Below, piece after piece: positions 1 through 8,239 of a DNA stretch of 64,000 nucleotides. This stretch comes from Acidobacteria bacterium Ga0077534 (GTDB lineage: Bacteria > Acidobacteriota > Blastocatellia > Pyrinomonadales > Pyrinomonadaceae), in contig LNEI01000019.1 of the NCBI GenBank assembly GCA_001464455.1, forward strand, positions 62,001-126,000, written 5' to 3'. Position numbers and translations under genes: made by a program. The notes beneath the pieces were generated by a model, which did not search any database, was not told the DNA's origin, and saw nothing but the letters and a program-made list of their open reading frames with translations. Numbering within the stretch: the stretch's first letter is position 1; each line of letters opens with the position of its first letter.

Positions 1-942
1 TGACGACGCTATCACCTCAGGTTTCTGAAGCCCGTCGATAGTCGGCCCGTATGACGAACGGTACATACCGCGCTTTGCACGATTGATCGAATTATTATCA
101 TCCAAACCGCCGACCGCGATGCTCGAAGGTGCACTTGCCGGGGGAACAACCGGGTGATCCGGCAAATGGCCGGAATTTCCAACCGCACAAACAACCGTTA
201 TCCCGAGCTGCGAACACCGCTCGACCGCCTGCGACAGCGGGTCGTGCAGGTAGCTCAGCTCTTCGTCACCGCCGGCCGAGATATTTACCACACGGATGTT
301 AAACTTCTCGCGGTTTTCGATCACCCACTCGAGTCCCTCGAGAATGTTCTCGTCGGTGATCCGCCCCGTACGGGCAAGTTTGATAAGCACCACGTCGGCC
401 TCAGGAGCGATGCCGCGATAGAAACCGTTGGACAGCGACCCGTTTCCGGCGGCGACCACCGAGGTCATCATCCCGTGCCAACTCGCGACATCCGGCTGAA
501 AAAGCGACGACAGATCTCCGTCTTTATCGATCAGGCTGCGATAAGCGAGTATCCTGTTTCGCGGTGTGGTCAGATCGACGTGCGGGTAAAAACCCGAGTC
601 GAGAAACGCGATAGTCACGCCCTTTCCCGTAAACCGCTCATCCGCATCGAGCCGCAAAGGGGTCGAAAGCACATGCGAGCCGTCCTTCTGCATCGCGGCG
701 TCGGCGACAATATGGTCCTTTGCCCGCTCAAAAAGCCGAATGCACCGGGCACACACAGCCTGAAACTCAGCCGTATTCGGTGCGTTTGCACAGATCAGCT
801 TCGCAAGGTCCTCATCGACCGACAGCAGCGGAACGTATTCGTCCTGAGCCTCACGCGAACAAACAGGACAAACCTTCTCGCCCGCCGCAATATCGGCGAT
901 AGTACTCTCACGTGGAAAAGAAACAGATTCGTGCAGGGTCAT
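1..942 (-). CDS. Subtilisin-like serine protease (S8), 3' end outside window
   Basis: The minus frame is open from ATG at 942 to the window edge (314 codons, no stop seen). It shows the peptidase S8 fold: catalytic Asp115 in FLDSGFYPHVD, catalytic His156 in WHGMMTSVVAAG and oxyanion Asn256 in AVGNSG. The catalytic Ser should lie beyond position 1. There is no signal peptide. The first 70 residues instead hold two Cys pairs (C25/C28 and C64/C67) that look like a zinc-ribbon-type knuckle, so a cytoplasmic protease is inferred. It is divergent from the patatin gene, with 50 bp between starts. Family call is firm; substrate unknown. Confidence 0.88.
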   Translation of the reverse strand, partial: MTLHESVSFPRESTIADIAAGEKVCPVCSREAQDEYVPLLSVDEDLAKLICANAPNTAEFQAVCARCIRLFERAKDHIVADAAMQKDGSHVLSTPLRLDADERFTGKGVTIAFLDSGFYPHVDLTTPRNRILAYRSLIDKDGDLSSLFQPDVASWHGMMTSVVAAGNGSLSNGFYRGIAPEADVVLIKLARTGRITDENILEGLEWVIENREKFNIRVVNISAGGDEELSYLHDPLSQAVERCSQLGITVVCAVGNSGHLPDHPVVPPASAPSSIAVGGLDDNNSINRAKRGMYRSSYGPTIDGLQKPEVIASS

Positions 943-992
943 TTTAGGCGTTTAAGTTTTTCATAATGAACAGTTAAAATCAATCCCGTCCT

Positions 993-1769
993 ATGGCGAG
1001 AAAAAAGATCGGAATTGCACTTTCAGGCGGCGCTGCCCGCGGGTTTGCTCATGTCGGCGTGCTGAAGGTGCTGGTGGAGAACGACATACCCATCGATATG
1101 GTTGCCGGAACTTCGGCCGGTTCGATCATCGGTGGTGCAATTGCCTCCGGGATGAGCATAGACGAGATCGAGAAGATGGCTCGCAGCGTTGGCTGGACGG
1201 ATATCGGTCGGCCGTCGCTGTCGCCGTTGGGACTATTGTCCAACGAACCGCTCGGACGCTATTTGGCAAGGCACTTTCCTGTCACGCGATTTGAGGAAAT
1301 GCCGATCCCTTTCGCCGCGATCGCCTGTGATCTGCAAACAGGGGACGAGGTCGCACTGAAAGATAAAGGCGACGCGATCTTTGCCATTAAAGCAAGCTGC
1401 GCGGTGCCCGGCATCTTTACCCCTTCCACCGACGAAGATGATCGGATGCTGGTAGACGGCGGAGCAGTCAGGCCGCTGCCATGCAGCATTCTGACCAAGA
1501 TGGGAGCCGACGTAATTATCGCAGTAGATGTACTTGCGTGCGGGTCGACCTTCCGTTCGAAGCCGCGAACCGCCCTCGGCGTGAGCATCCAGGCCGCAAT
1601 GACGATCATCCGCACCGTATCCCGCAATCAGCACTACCGAGCCGACATCGTGATCAAACCCGAGATCGCCCACCTTCGGCCCGATGAGCTCAGCAAACGC
1701 GATGAGTTTATAAAACTTGGAGAGGATGCAGCTCTCGAGATGATCGAAAGTATCGGCTCATTGCTTTAG
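993..1769 (+). CDS. Patatin-like phospholipase family protein
   Basis: 258 aa. The N-terminus carries the patatin oxyanion loop GGAARG (residues 12-17), the nucleophile elbow GTSAGS (Ser41) and the DGG motif with Asp155, which together form the Ser-Asp dyad of patatin acyl hydrolases. There is no signal peptide or membrane segment, so it resembles the short cytoplasmic RssA/YchK-type members. It probably hydrolyses acyl esters of lipids; the substrate cannot be told from sequence. It lies divergently from the subtilase gene. The start at 993 places the conserved glycine loop at the usual distance from the N-terminus. Confidence 0.88.
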   Translation: MARKKIGIALSGGAARGFAHVGVLKVLVENDIPIDMVAGTSAGSIIGGAIASGMSIDEIEKMARSVGWTDIGRPSLSPLGLLSNEPLGRYLARHFPVTRFEEMPIPFAAIACDLQTGDEVALKDKGDAIFAIKASCAVPGIFTPSTDEDDRMLVDGGAVRPLPCSILTKMGADVIIAVDVLACGSTFRSKPRTALGVSIQAAMTIIRTVSRNQHYRADIVIKPEIAHLRPDELSKRDEFIKLGEDAALEMIESIGSLL

Positions 1770-1867
1770 AATTTCACATCCATCGCCCTAACAAACGATA
1801 AATCAACGTTGTTTATTTGCAACAATCCTTGAAACCGTGCATCATAAAACTCGTTAATCCTGCTCTC

Positions 1868-1887
1868 GCGCATCAACGGTGATGCGC
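1868..1887. other. Perfect stem-loop in the leader of the RRM gene
   Basis: GCGCATCA (1868-1875), loop ACGG, then TGATGCGC (1880-1887): a perfect 8-bp hairpin in the 292-bp gap between the patatin stop and the RRM start. No T-run follows, so it is not a standard terminator. It could be a leader structure of the RNA-binding-protein transcript. I see nothing else definite in 1770-2061. Confidence 0.4.
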
Positions 1888-2061
1888 CCGATCTACACGG
1901 TTGATTAGCTGGCGTAAGGTAAGTTCGAGGGTTGGTTGGTTTTTTGGTTTGAAGTAGTTCTCTCGAGACTTTCGAAGGCCGGATCAGTTTCTTCTGAGTA
2001 ATAAGTCCGACAATTCGATGCTTCTGTGAAGGGCCCGTCATTTCGGGTCGATAATATTTTA

Positions 2062-2406
2062 ATGTCTATGAAACTGTATGTAGGTAATCTCTCGTTCCAG
2101 ACTTCGAGTCAGGATCTAGAAGAGCTTTTTGCCGGTATCGGCACTGTTGAGTCGGCTAGCGTCGTCGAAGATCGCGAAACCGGTCGTTCGCGTGGTTTTG
2201 GTTTTGTCGAAATGGCAAATCAGGCTGACGGCGAAAAGGCGATCGCTGATCTTGATGGTCAGGAATTTGCTGGCCGCAATCTCAAGGTCAACGAAGCAAA
2301 ACCGCGTGAAGACCGAGGCGGAAGCCGCGGCGGCGGTGGCGGTTATGGTGGTGGCGGTGGTTACGGTGGGGGTGGCGGCGGTGGCCGTCGTGAAAGCCGC
2401 TGGTAA
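2062..2406 (+). CDS. RRM-type glycine-rich RNA-binding protein
   Basis: About 114 aa, starting at ATG 2062 (or 2068). An upstream in-frame ATG at 2026 would add 12 residues that do not belong to the RRM fold. A single RRM domain has RNP2 LYVGNL (residues 5-10) and RNP1 RGFGFVEM (residues 44-51). A Gly-rich tail follows (GGGGGYGGGGGYGGG), ending RRESRW. This is the architecture of the cyanobacterial/acidobacterial Rbp proteins, which bind single-stranded RNA and are often cold-induced. The long untranslated region upstream with a hairpin fits RNA-level control. A strong terminator follows. Confidence 0.92.
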   Translation: MSMKLYVGNLSFQTSSQDLEELFAGIGTVESASVVEDRETGRSRGFGFVEMANQADGEKAIADLDGQEFAGRNLKVNEAKPREDRGGSRGGGGGYGGGGGYGGGGGGGRRESRW

Positions 2407-2426
2407 ATTGCCAAGTGGTCATAACA

Positions 2427-2465
2427 AAATGCCCGTGGAGTCTTCGACTTCACGGGCATTTTTTT
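2427..2465 (+). terminator. Rho-independent terminator after the RRM gene
   Basis: AAATGCCCGTG starts the left arm and CACGGGCATTT closes the right arm. The inner part pairs too (GAGTC with GACTT, loop TTC), and a run of T follows from 2460. It stands 20 bp after the RRM stop codon. Confidence 0.9.
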
Positions 2466-2561
2466 GCTACCTAGTTTCGGGGATTCATAAAGCGGATATT
2501 ACAAGAAGAACGACTGTCGACCAACTGCTAACAGCCTGTTCTCAGTCTCCAATACGACTCG

Positions 2562-4334
2562 CTAGAACGTATAGGTATTCGCCGTGATCAGTGTCTCAGC
2601 AATTCTCTGTCTTGCGGCAACCGTATTTACTGGTGAATTGTTCTTCGTAAATCGCTTTAGAGCCACGAGCAGCGTACGCATTTCGTCTCCGTCGGTCATG
2701 GCGGCGATGGCGTTTTTGGCTTTGGCTTCGACGCGTTGGATGGCGTCGTTGCAGTAGACCTGGGCCATATCGGCGTAGCGGTCGGCGTTTGACGAGCCTT
2801 GCAGCTTTTGGGCACGCAGGACGGCGGTTTCCATGGCGTAGGCTTCGATGATGATGTCGGCGGCATACATCAGGAGTTCCTGCTGTTTGTCGAGCTCGAG
2901 CATGTATTTCTGAGCCGCAGTTCCGACGACCATCAAGGCTGCTTTCTTGGCGTTTTGTGCTAATTTCAGCTCCATCGCGAGCGGTGAATCATCTTCGTCG
3001 AACGACATCTGCGAATTCAGGATCTCGTCCATCAGGGCTTTGGCTGCCGGGATCAAACCGATCTCGCCTTTCATCGCACGTTTGAGGAGCATGCCCGGGA
3101 TGAGCAAACGGTTGATCTCGTTCGTTCCCTCGAAGATACGGTTGATGCGGGCATCGCGGTAGGCACGCTCGGCAGGGTAATCGGCCGTGTAACCGGCTCC
3201 GCCGTAGATCTGGACCATTTCGTCGACGACGTAATCGAGTACTTCGGAACAGAAAACCTTATTGATCGAGCTTTCAACCGCGTATTCCTCGATCGATTTG
3301 AGCTTGGTCTCATTGTCTGCATTGGTGCCGATCAGCGAATCGATCATGCCGACTGTGCGATAGGTCATCGATTCGCCAACCCATGTGCGGGTGGCCATTT
3401 CGGCGAGTTTGAACCGCATCGCTCCGAACGTCGAGATCGGCGTGTTGAACTGCTGCCGCTCATTCGCATAGCGGACCGAATCGTGGATCGCGAGCTTGCA
3501 GCCGCCGATCACCGAAGCTCCGAGTTTGAAGCGGCCGACGTTGAGAATGTTGAACGCGATCTTTGCACCATCGCCAACTTCGCCGATGATGTTGCCAACC
3601 GGAATTCGAGCATCGGACAGAATGATCGGTGTCGTGGACGAAGATTTAATGCCCATCTTGTGCTCTTCGGAGCCCGGGCGGCAGTTTTCACTGCGTTCGA
3701 CCACGAAGGCGGAGAACTTTTTCTTCTCGCCGTCAACCTTGGCAAAGATGATGTAAACGTCGGCAAAACTGCCGTTCGTGATCCACATTTTTTCGCCGTT
3801 GAGGATCCATTCGGTGCCGTCTTCGCTCAGGCGTGCCGAGCATTTTGCACCGAGAGCGTCCGAACCAGAACCGGCTTCGGAGAGGCAATAGGCAGTGACT
3901 TTTTCGCCGGAAATGATCGGCGGTATCCATTTATGCTTCAGTTCCTCGGAACCAAAATAGAGTATCGGAAGCAACCCGATCGACGTCTGAGCACCAAAGC
4001 TCACGCCGAATCCCGAGCCGCGGCCCATCATCTCAGCCACGACCACGCCGGTCGTCTGGTCGAGCTCAAGCCCGCCGTATTCCTCAGGAATGGTCGCACC
4101 GAGCAGGCCAAGTTCGCCAGCTTTCGAGATCAACTCACGGGAGATCTCCCAGGCATGCTTCTCCATCGCGTCGATCTGCGGCAGCACCTCGTTGTCGATG
4201 AATTCCCGCGTAGTATCGCCGATCATCCGCTGCTCGTCCGACATATCCTCAGGCGTAAAAACCTCAGCCGGGACACGCTGCTCGATCAGGAACGAACCGC
4301 CTTTGATATATTCTTTCTGCATTTGTGCTTCCAT
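2562..4334 (-). CDS. fadE: Acyl-CoA dehydrogenase, FadE-like (long form)
   Basis: 590 aa from ATG 4334. It catalyses the FAD-dependent first step of fatty acid beta-oxidation (acyl-CoA to trans-2-enoyl-CoA). Visible motifs are CLSEAGSGSDALGAK (FAD/substrate site) and the C-terminal RIFEGTNEINR, whose Glu is the catalytic base in this subfamily. About 150 residues follow the canonical domain, as in Bacillus FadE (about 594 aa). An in-frame ATG at 4391 would add 19 residues, but those codons run through the palindromic operator at 4375-4396, so the inner start is preferred. It is preceded by AGGAG 12-13 nt upstream. The fadA- and fadN-like genes lie on the same strand. Confidence 0.93.
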   Translation of the reverse strand: MEAQMQKEYIKGGSFLIEQRVPAEVFTPEDMSDEQRMIGDTTREFIDNEVLPQIDAMEKHAWEISRELISKAGELGLLGATIPEEYGGLELDQTTGVVVAEMMGRGSGFGVSFGAQTSIGLLPILYFGSEELKHKWIPPIISGEKVTAYCLSEAGSGSDALGAKCSARLSEDGTEWILNGEKMWITNGSFADVYIIFAKVDGEKKKFSAFVVERSENCRPGSEEHKMGIKSSSTTPIILSDARIPVGNIIGEVGDGAKIAFNILNVGRFKLGASVIGGCKLAIHDSVRYANERQQFNTPISTFGAMRFKLAEMATRTWVGESMTYRTVGMIDSLIGTNADNETKLKSIEEYAVESSINKVFCSEVLDYVVDEMVQIYGGAGYTADYPAERAYRDARINRIFEGTNEINRLLIPGMLLKRAMKGEIGLIPAAKALMDEILNSQMSFDEDDSPLAMELKLAQNAKKAALMVVGTAAQKYMLELDKQQELLMYAADIIIEAYAMETAVLRAQKLQGSSNADRYADMAQVYCNDAIQRVEAKAKNAIAAMTDGDEMRTLLVALKRFTKNNSPVNTVAARQRIAETLITANTYTF

Positions 4335-4374
4335 GGTGTTCAATTGCTCCTCTGAATTTCGCTCTCGATATTGT

Positions 4375-4396
4375 ACTGAATGAATACTCATTCAGT
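4375..4396. promoter_or_regulatory. FadR (TetR-family)-type operator upstream of fadE
   Basis: Perfect palindrome: ACTGAATGA, spacer ATAC, TCATTCAGT. From memory, the Bacillus subtilis FadR box is TGAATGA-N4-TCATTCA, which this matches. It sits 41 bp upstream of the chosen fadE start. A twin stands upstream of fadN at 14768-14787. The regulator gene is not in the window. Confidence 0.8.
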
Positions 4397-4443
4397 CAAT
4401 GTTTTCTGGTCATCCTGAGTTGAAATCGTCTATAACTGTTGAC

Positions 4444-4743
4444 TCAAGCTGCTATCTTTTCAATACGCTGATAGGCTGACCGATTTTTCAAACGCGAATC
4501 ATACAGATCAACGGCCTGCTGAAGACGGAGCCATATCTCTGGAGACATGCCAAGAGCCAAACCGATCCGCTGAGCAAGATCAACACTAAGACGTGACCGT
4601 TCCTTTAGTAATTCTCCAATGGTACTACTTGAAACGCCCAAAACTCTCGCGAACTCGGCCTGTGACAATCCAATCTCCGGTAGTGTGTCTTCGCGAAGAA
4701 TAGCTCCGGGGTGAGTAGGCCTTCGGTTTACTTCAATCTTCAT
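4444..4743 (-). CDS. higA: HigA-family antitoxin / XRE regulator (no HigB partner)
   Basis: 99 aa. The N-terminus RRPTHPGAILRED is the HigA/VapI signature. It is followed by an XRE helix-turn-helix (LSQAEFARVLGVSSSTIGEL, residues about 26-45) and the family's LALGMSPEIWLRLQ segment. Normally HigA neutralises the RelE-like RNase HigB and represses the operon. No HigB frame lies next to it. The two genes before it in the same direction encode DUF4926 and DUF6883 proteins. It may be an orphan regulator or the antitoxin of an atypical cassette. The downstream neighbour is the fadE operator. Confidence 0.85.
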   Translation of the reverse strand: MKIEVNRRPTHPGAILREDTLPEIGLSQAEFARVLGVSSSTIGELLKERSRLSVDLAQRIGLALGMSPEIWLRLQQAVDLYDSRLKNRSAYQRIEKIAA

Positions 4744-4766
4744 AAAACCCCGACATTTTGTACTTA

Positions 4767-4988
4767 CTACGCAGCGATTGCTTCTGGTTCATACTGCAAA
4801 ACCATCAACTTCGACGGTTCGACAGCTAACATTTCATACGTGCGTCCATTGAGGTCGGCGAAATCGACCTCGAAGGCCTCACCGTCGTTAAATACTTCGA
4901 CAACAGTGCCAACTTGTCCGCGGTACAGTTTATGTTCCGGTATGTCTTCGGTTAAGGCGACGGCGTCAAGAAGTTCAATTTTTTTCAT
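4767..4988 (-). CDS. DUF4926 domain protein
   Basis: 73 aa. The small beta-rich sequence has LYRGQVGTVVEVF and FEVDFADLNGRTYEML, which fit DUF4926, a compact SH3-like family. It starts 4 bp after the stop of the DUF6883 gene. From memory the two families often occur as neighbours, and a toxin-antitoxin-like role has been suspected; the sequence does not prove it. It is followed 23 bp later by the HigA-like gene. Confidence 0.75.
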   Translation of the reverse strand: MKKIELLDAVALTEDIPEHKLYRGQVGTVVEVFNDGEAFEVDFADLNGRTYEMLAVEPSKLMVLQYEPEAIAA

Positions 4989-4992
4989 ATCG

Positions 4993-5325
4993 TCACCTCG
5001 GATATGCGGTTGTTAGCCGGGGAGTTTTTGTCCCGTGCGAAATTATCCATCCGCTTCTGATTATCGCAGTTTTACCGTTCCATTCAAGAGAAAAATCAAC
5101 TGTATAGCGTTGGCCAAATCTGTCAAATCTTCCCGCGACAGCATCATTTTCAGCAACTGCAAGGAGCAGTTTACGGCTAATCTCCTCCGCATCTTCCGCA
5201 GTTATTCCGAGTGCCGACTTCCACAAAATTGCTTTGTGTTTTCCATTCGGGTGTGATGGATCGAGAACGTAATCACGAAGCTTACGCATATCGATCTCCG
5301 CCAAGTCAGCATTCGGAACACGCAT
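4993..5325 (-). CDS. DUF6883 domain protein
   Basis: 110 aa. The opening VPNADLAEIDMRKLRDYVLD and HPNGKHKAILWKSALG, and the closing IIRSGWIIS...PRLTTAYP, match the DUF6883 pattern as I know it. Function is unknown. The start ATG lies 6 bp after the thiolase stop, so translation is probably coupled to fadA. Together with the DUF4926 and HigA genes it forms a three-gene cassette inserted between two beta-oxidation genes. Confidence 0.72.
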   Translation of the reverse strand: MRVPNADLAEIDMRKLRDYVLDPSHPNGKHKAILWKSALGITAEDAEEISRKLLLAVAENDAVAGRFDRFGQRYTVDFSLEWNGKTAIIRSGWIISHGTKTPRLTTAYPR

Positions 5326-5331
5326 CGCTCA

Positions 5332-6510
5332 TTAATCCAAGCGCTCAAAGATTCCAGCCGCGCCCATGCCGCCGCCGACGCACATTGTGACCATGCCATA
5401 GCGGCCTCCGGTGCGTTTTAGTTCTTGCAGGACGGTCGCGGTCAGTTTTGCTCCTGTGCAGCCGAGCGGGTGGCCGAGGGCGACTGCACCGCCGTTGACG
5501 TTGACCTTAGCGGGGTTCATTTCGAGCACTTTCATTACTGAAAGGCCTTGTGCAGCGAAGGCCTCATTCAGCTCGATCACGTCGATCTGATCAAGCGTCA
5601 ACCCGGCCATTTTGAGGGCCTTCGGGATCGCGTAGACCGGGCCGATGCCCATTTCTTCGGGCAGGCAGCCCGCGGTGGCGAACGAGATAAATCTCGCAAG
5701 CGGCTTGAGGCCGAGTTCGGCGGCTTTGTCGGCGGACATCACAACTGCGGCAGCGGCTCCGTCGGACATCTGCGAAGAGTTTCCGGCGGTTACAGTTCCG
5801 TTGACGTGAAATACAGCTCGTAGCTTCGCCAGACCTTCGACCGAGGTATCGGCACGCGGGCCTTCGTCCTGGGCGAAGACAACTTCCTTGCGGCGAACGC
5901 GGCCTTTTTCGTCCAGTTCATCAACGAAGATGGTCATCGGCACGATCTCGTCCGCGAATCTGCCTTCGGCAATCGCGGCGAGGGCTTTGCGGTGCGAATT
6001 GTATGAAAATTCGTCAGCCTGTTCGCGGGTGATCTCGTATTTGCGTGCGAGATTCTCAGCGGTGAGGCCCATGTTGAGGTAGTAATCCGGGTATGTGTCA
6101 ACGATCGCCGGATTGGGCCGCACAACGTTGCCGCCCATAGGGATCATCGACATCGTCTCGAGCCCGCCCGCTACGATCGCATCAGCCCCGCCCGTCATAA
6201 TGCGTTCGGCAGCGAGAGCGATGGTCTGCAAACCCGAAGAGCAATAACGATTGACCGTCATCGCCGAAATCTCGACCGGCAAACCCGCCGCGATCGCCGA
6301 TGTGCGAGCCACGTTCATCCCCTGCTCCGCCTCAGGAAAAGCGCAGCCCATGATCACGTCATCTATCAATGAAGGGTCAACACCCGAACGCCTGACCGCT
6401 TCCTTGATAGCCGCTGCCCCGAGATCATCAGGACGAGTATTTCTCAGCGTTCCTTTCGGAGCCTTTCCAACAGCCGTACGTACGGCTGATACGATTACTG
6501 CTTCTTTCAT
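5332..6510 (-). CDS. fadA: Acetyl-CoA C-acyltransferase (thiolase), FadA-like
   Basis: 392 aa, the usual thiolase length. It performs the thiolytic cleavage of 3-ketoacyl-CoA. The nucleophilic Cys is in [10 protein letters not shown] (about residue 88). The C-terminal catalytic motifs [16 protein letters not shown] and [14 protein letters not shown] carry the active-site His and second Cys. The start overlaps the stop of the preceding 96-aa gene (ATGA), so it is expressed as part of the long minus-strand run from ybaK. I saw no FadR-type box directly before it, unlike fadE and fadN. Confidence 0.95.
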   Translation of the reverse strand: MKEAVIVSAVRTAVGKAPKGTLRNTRPDDLGAAAIKEAVRRSGVDPSLIDDVIMGCAFPEAEQGMNVARTSAIAAGLPVEISAMTVNRYCSSGLQTIALAAERIMTGGADAIVAGGLETMSMIPMGGNVVRPNPAIVDTYPDYYLNMGLTAENLARKYEITREQADEFSYNSHRKALAAIAEGRFADEIVPMTIFVDELDEKGRVRRKEVVFAQDEGPRADTSVEGLAKLRAVFHVNGTVTAGNSSQMSDGAAAAVVMSADKAAELGLKPLARFISFATAGCLPEEMGIGPVYAIPKALKMAGLTLDQIDVIELNEAFAAQGLSVMKVLEMNPAKVNVNGGAVALGHPLGCTGAKLTATVLQELKRTGGRYGMVTMCVGGGMGAAGIFERLD

Positions 6511-6797
6511 ATGCTTTCCTCACCGATAAATTCGCCCGTAGGGGCAATAATAAAATCGCTCGATACTGGGGCAAAACTAGTCCATAAACTAAAACTGATC
6601 ATTGCCGCTACCCGAATATTCTTGTTTTCCGAATCATCGAAAAAATAATCGAATTCGACTTGGTATGGTTCTCCGCTCTCGCTTGTCCTCTCATACCCTT
6701 CGGCATGGCCTATTTTCGACAGAATCTCTTCATATGGTAATGCCCTAAACAACTCCAATTCCTTCTCAGCGAGTCGAAATGCTTCATCTTTATCCAT
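6507..6797 (-). CDS. Conserved small hypothetical protein
   Basis: 96 aa, acidic. It has an N-terminal helix ([14 protein letters not shown]) and then a beta-rich part ending [19 protein letters not shown] recall similar uncharacterised proteins in planctomycetes and cyanobacteria with the same closing IIAPDGSF pattern. There is no signal peptide. Its stop overlaps the thiolase start in an ATGA, indicating coupled translation. No function can be assigned. Confidence 0.75.
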   Translation of the reverse strand: MDKDEAFRLAEKELELFRALPYEEILSKIGHAEGYERTSESGEPYQVEFDYFFDDSENKNIRVAAMISFSLWTSFAPVSSDFIIAPTGEFIGEESI

Positions 6798-6824
6798 GCC
6801 TAATTTGCCGCCGATTGATAACCT

Positions 6825-7436
6825 TTAGTCCTCAATAAAATACTTTCCCGGCTCGTCTGTTCTGCCGTCCGCCAAATTGCACAGCCGTCTAAAGTTCGCC
6901 ATCGTTGCGAGCCACGCATCTTCGCCGGCAACGCCGACGATGTTTGCTTTGACCTTGGGGCGATCTACCAAGCCTTTTTCTTTCAACAAAAAAACTGCAT
7001 CGTCATAGTCTTTCTGCCGTCCTGCAAACATTTTGAGTATCAAAAGCCATTCCGGAGAAATCAACTGAAATCCGTTCGGAAAGCTGACGGCCTCGGCCAA
7101 AGCCTTTTGATAGTATCTCGCGTACCCGTCGTTGCGGACTATCCAGTCAACCGCAACCTTGTACTTCCCGACCTCGACCGTATAGTTGCTGCCGCCGAAC
7201 GTTAACGGTGCATCTTCTTTTAGCGAAACGTTTCCTGAAGCGATGATATCAACGTCCTTCGTCAATCTAGGACTGCCGTAAAGGTACATAGCGATGCCGC
7301 CGGCAATAGCCCATTCGACCTTTTCGGTCTCGGCCAGATCGCCGATCTGACGAGCTGCGGCGAGTCCAGTGTCGGTCGAGATCGTCGGACTATCTACGTT
7401 CCGTTGAACCCTTTCGATTATCTCCTGATCGCTCAT
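6825..7436 (-). CDS. Nucleotidyltransferase-fold protein (AbiEii/MNT-like)
   Basis: 203 aa. Residues about 43-68 hold GGIAMYLYGSPRLTKDVDI, the GG...S...D-x-D signature of nucleotidyltransferase-fold proteins such as MNT and AbiEii. Downstream, SPEWLLILKMFAGRQKDYDD (truncated motif quoted) matches the usual K-x6-R-x-KDxxD segment of that group. The family includes toxin-antitoxin and tRNA-modifying enzymes, but no HEPN partner lies beside it. It overlaps the SRPBCC-like gene by 4 bp (ATGA). Confidence 0.75.
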   Translation of the reverse strand: MSDQEIIERVQRNVDSPTISTDTGLAAARQIGDLAETEKVEWAIAGGIAMYLYGSPRLTKDVDIIASGNVSLKEDAPLTFGGSNYTVEVGKYKVAVDWIVRNDGYARYYQKALAEAVSFPNGFQLISPEWLLILKMFAGRQKDYDDAVFLLKEKGLVDRPKVKANIVGVAGEDAWLATMANFRRLCNLADGRTDEPGKYFIED

Positions 7437-7951
7437 ACTGCCTCAGCCTTTCGCTTGATTGTCTTCAGCATCTCCATCCTTATCAACCCGCTAAATGGCT
7501 GAACGAATGTCCAGTAAAATCCGAAGCTCCTGCGGCTGCCTTCGTCGAGGCATTTGATCCGCGTTTCGGTTGTTAGCCGGGTGTTTTCACCGTCTTGATC
7601 CAGCGAAAAATTCCACACCGCCTTCGCATAGCCGCTTTTGTCGAACGCCTTGAAGTTATCGGTGTTCACATCCTGCAGATCGCCCCACGGCGTCCAGAAT
7701 TTTCCGGCGAGGCCGATCAGCAATTCGCTTGCGGGTCGCTCGCCGAGGATGCGGAATTTGGAATAGCTCAAATTCCGCAGCGTCAGAGCATCCGCTGACA
7801 TTCCGCGAAGTGTTAGCAGCATTCGCACGACCCATGATTCGCCAAAATTAGCATTTTGGGCCGCTTCGTATACGGTCGAGGCATCAGCTTGGATCGATAT
7901 CGAGTGCGTTTCCTCAAAATCGAACTCTGGTAAAAAATCGTCGATCAGCAT
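7433..7951 (-). CDS. SRPBCC-like conserved protein
   Basis: 172 aa. The pattern is SISIQADASTVYEAA at the start, LIGLAGKFWTPWGDL in the middle, TRLTTETRIKCLDEGSRR near the end, then FSGLIRMEMLKTIKR. It looks like a START/SRPBCC-fold lipid- or ligand-binding protein, close to a family found widely in actinobacteria and acidobacteria. There is no catalytic residue I can point to. It overlaps both neighbours (7433-7436 and 7945-7951), so it is part of the operon. Confidence 0.68.
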   Translation of the reverse strand: MLIDDFLPEFDFEETHSISIQADASTVYEAAQNANFGESWVVRMLLTLRGMSADALTLRNLSYSKFRILGERPASELLIGLAGKFWTPWGDLQDVNTDNFKAFDKSGYAKAVWNFSLDQDGENTRLTTETRIKCLDEGSRRSFGFYWTFVQPFSGLIRMEMLKTIKRKAEAV

Positions 7952-8238
7952 TTCAGGCCCTCGATTTTCTTCAACAGACGTTTAACGTCCATCATCCTTG
8001 CCGTTCCCTCACCACCGCTTGTTGACCATGAGGCGTAGTCTGCCCAGTAGCTGTGCGATTGCCAGTACCGCTTCTCCGCCTCAGCTCCGGATCGAAGACT
8101 GTTACCCCAATCCTCGTAAAATCCGGCTCGAGTTACAGTCTCGCCGCCGTAGCCATCGCGTTCCTCAGTGTCGGCCAGCATCACCGGCTCAGCCTCTTCA
8201 AACCTTCCCTGCAATACCAAGTCACGCCAATATGTCAT
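7945..8238 (-). CDS. Hypothetical protein in the ybaK operon
   Basis: 97 aa, no family recognised. It is Trp/Tyr/Gly rich (WQSHSYWADYASW) and ends MMDVKRLLKKIEGLKC. It begins 1 bp after the ybaK stop and overlaps the next gene by 7 bp, which argues that it is translated. No signal peptide. Confidence 0.62.
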   Translation of the reverse strand: MTYWRDLVLQGRFEEAEPVMLADTEERDGYGGETVTRAGFYEDWGNSLRSGAEAEKRYWQSHSYWADYASWSTSGGEGTARMMDVKRLLKKIEGLKC

Positions 8239-8239
8239 C

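Noticed and set aside
154-966. Plus-strand 270-codon open frame
   Set aside because: It lies opposite the subtilase, whose minus frame shows the catalytic Asp, His and Asn motifs. The plus product has shadow-like composition.
1766-2041. Minus-strand 91-codon frame upstream of the RRM gene
   Set aside because: No ribosome-binding site and no recognisable domain. The region is better explained as a leader.
2129-2587. Plus-strand 152-codon frame overlapping the RRM gene
   Set aside because: It is the +1 shadow of the RRM coding region and reads through the terminator.
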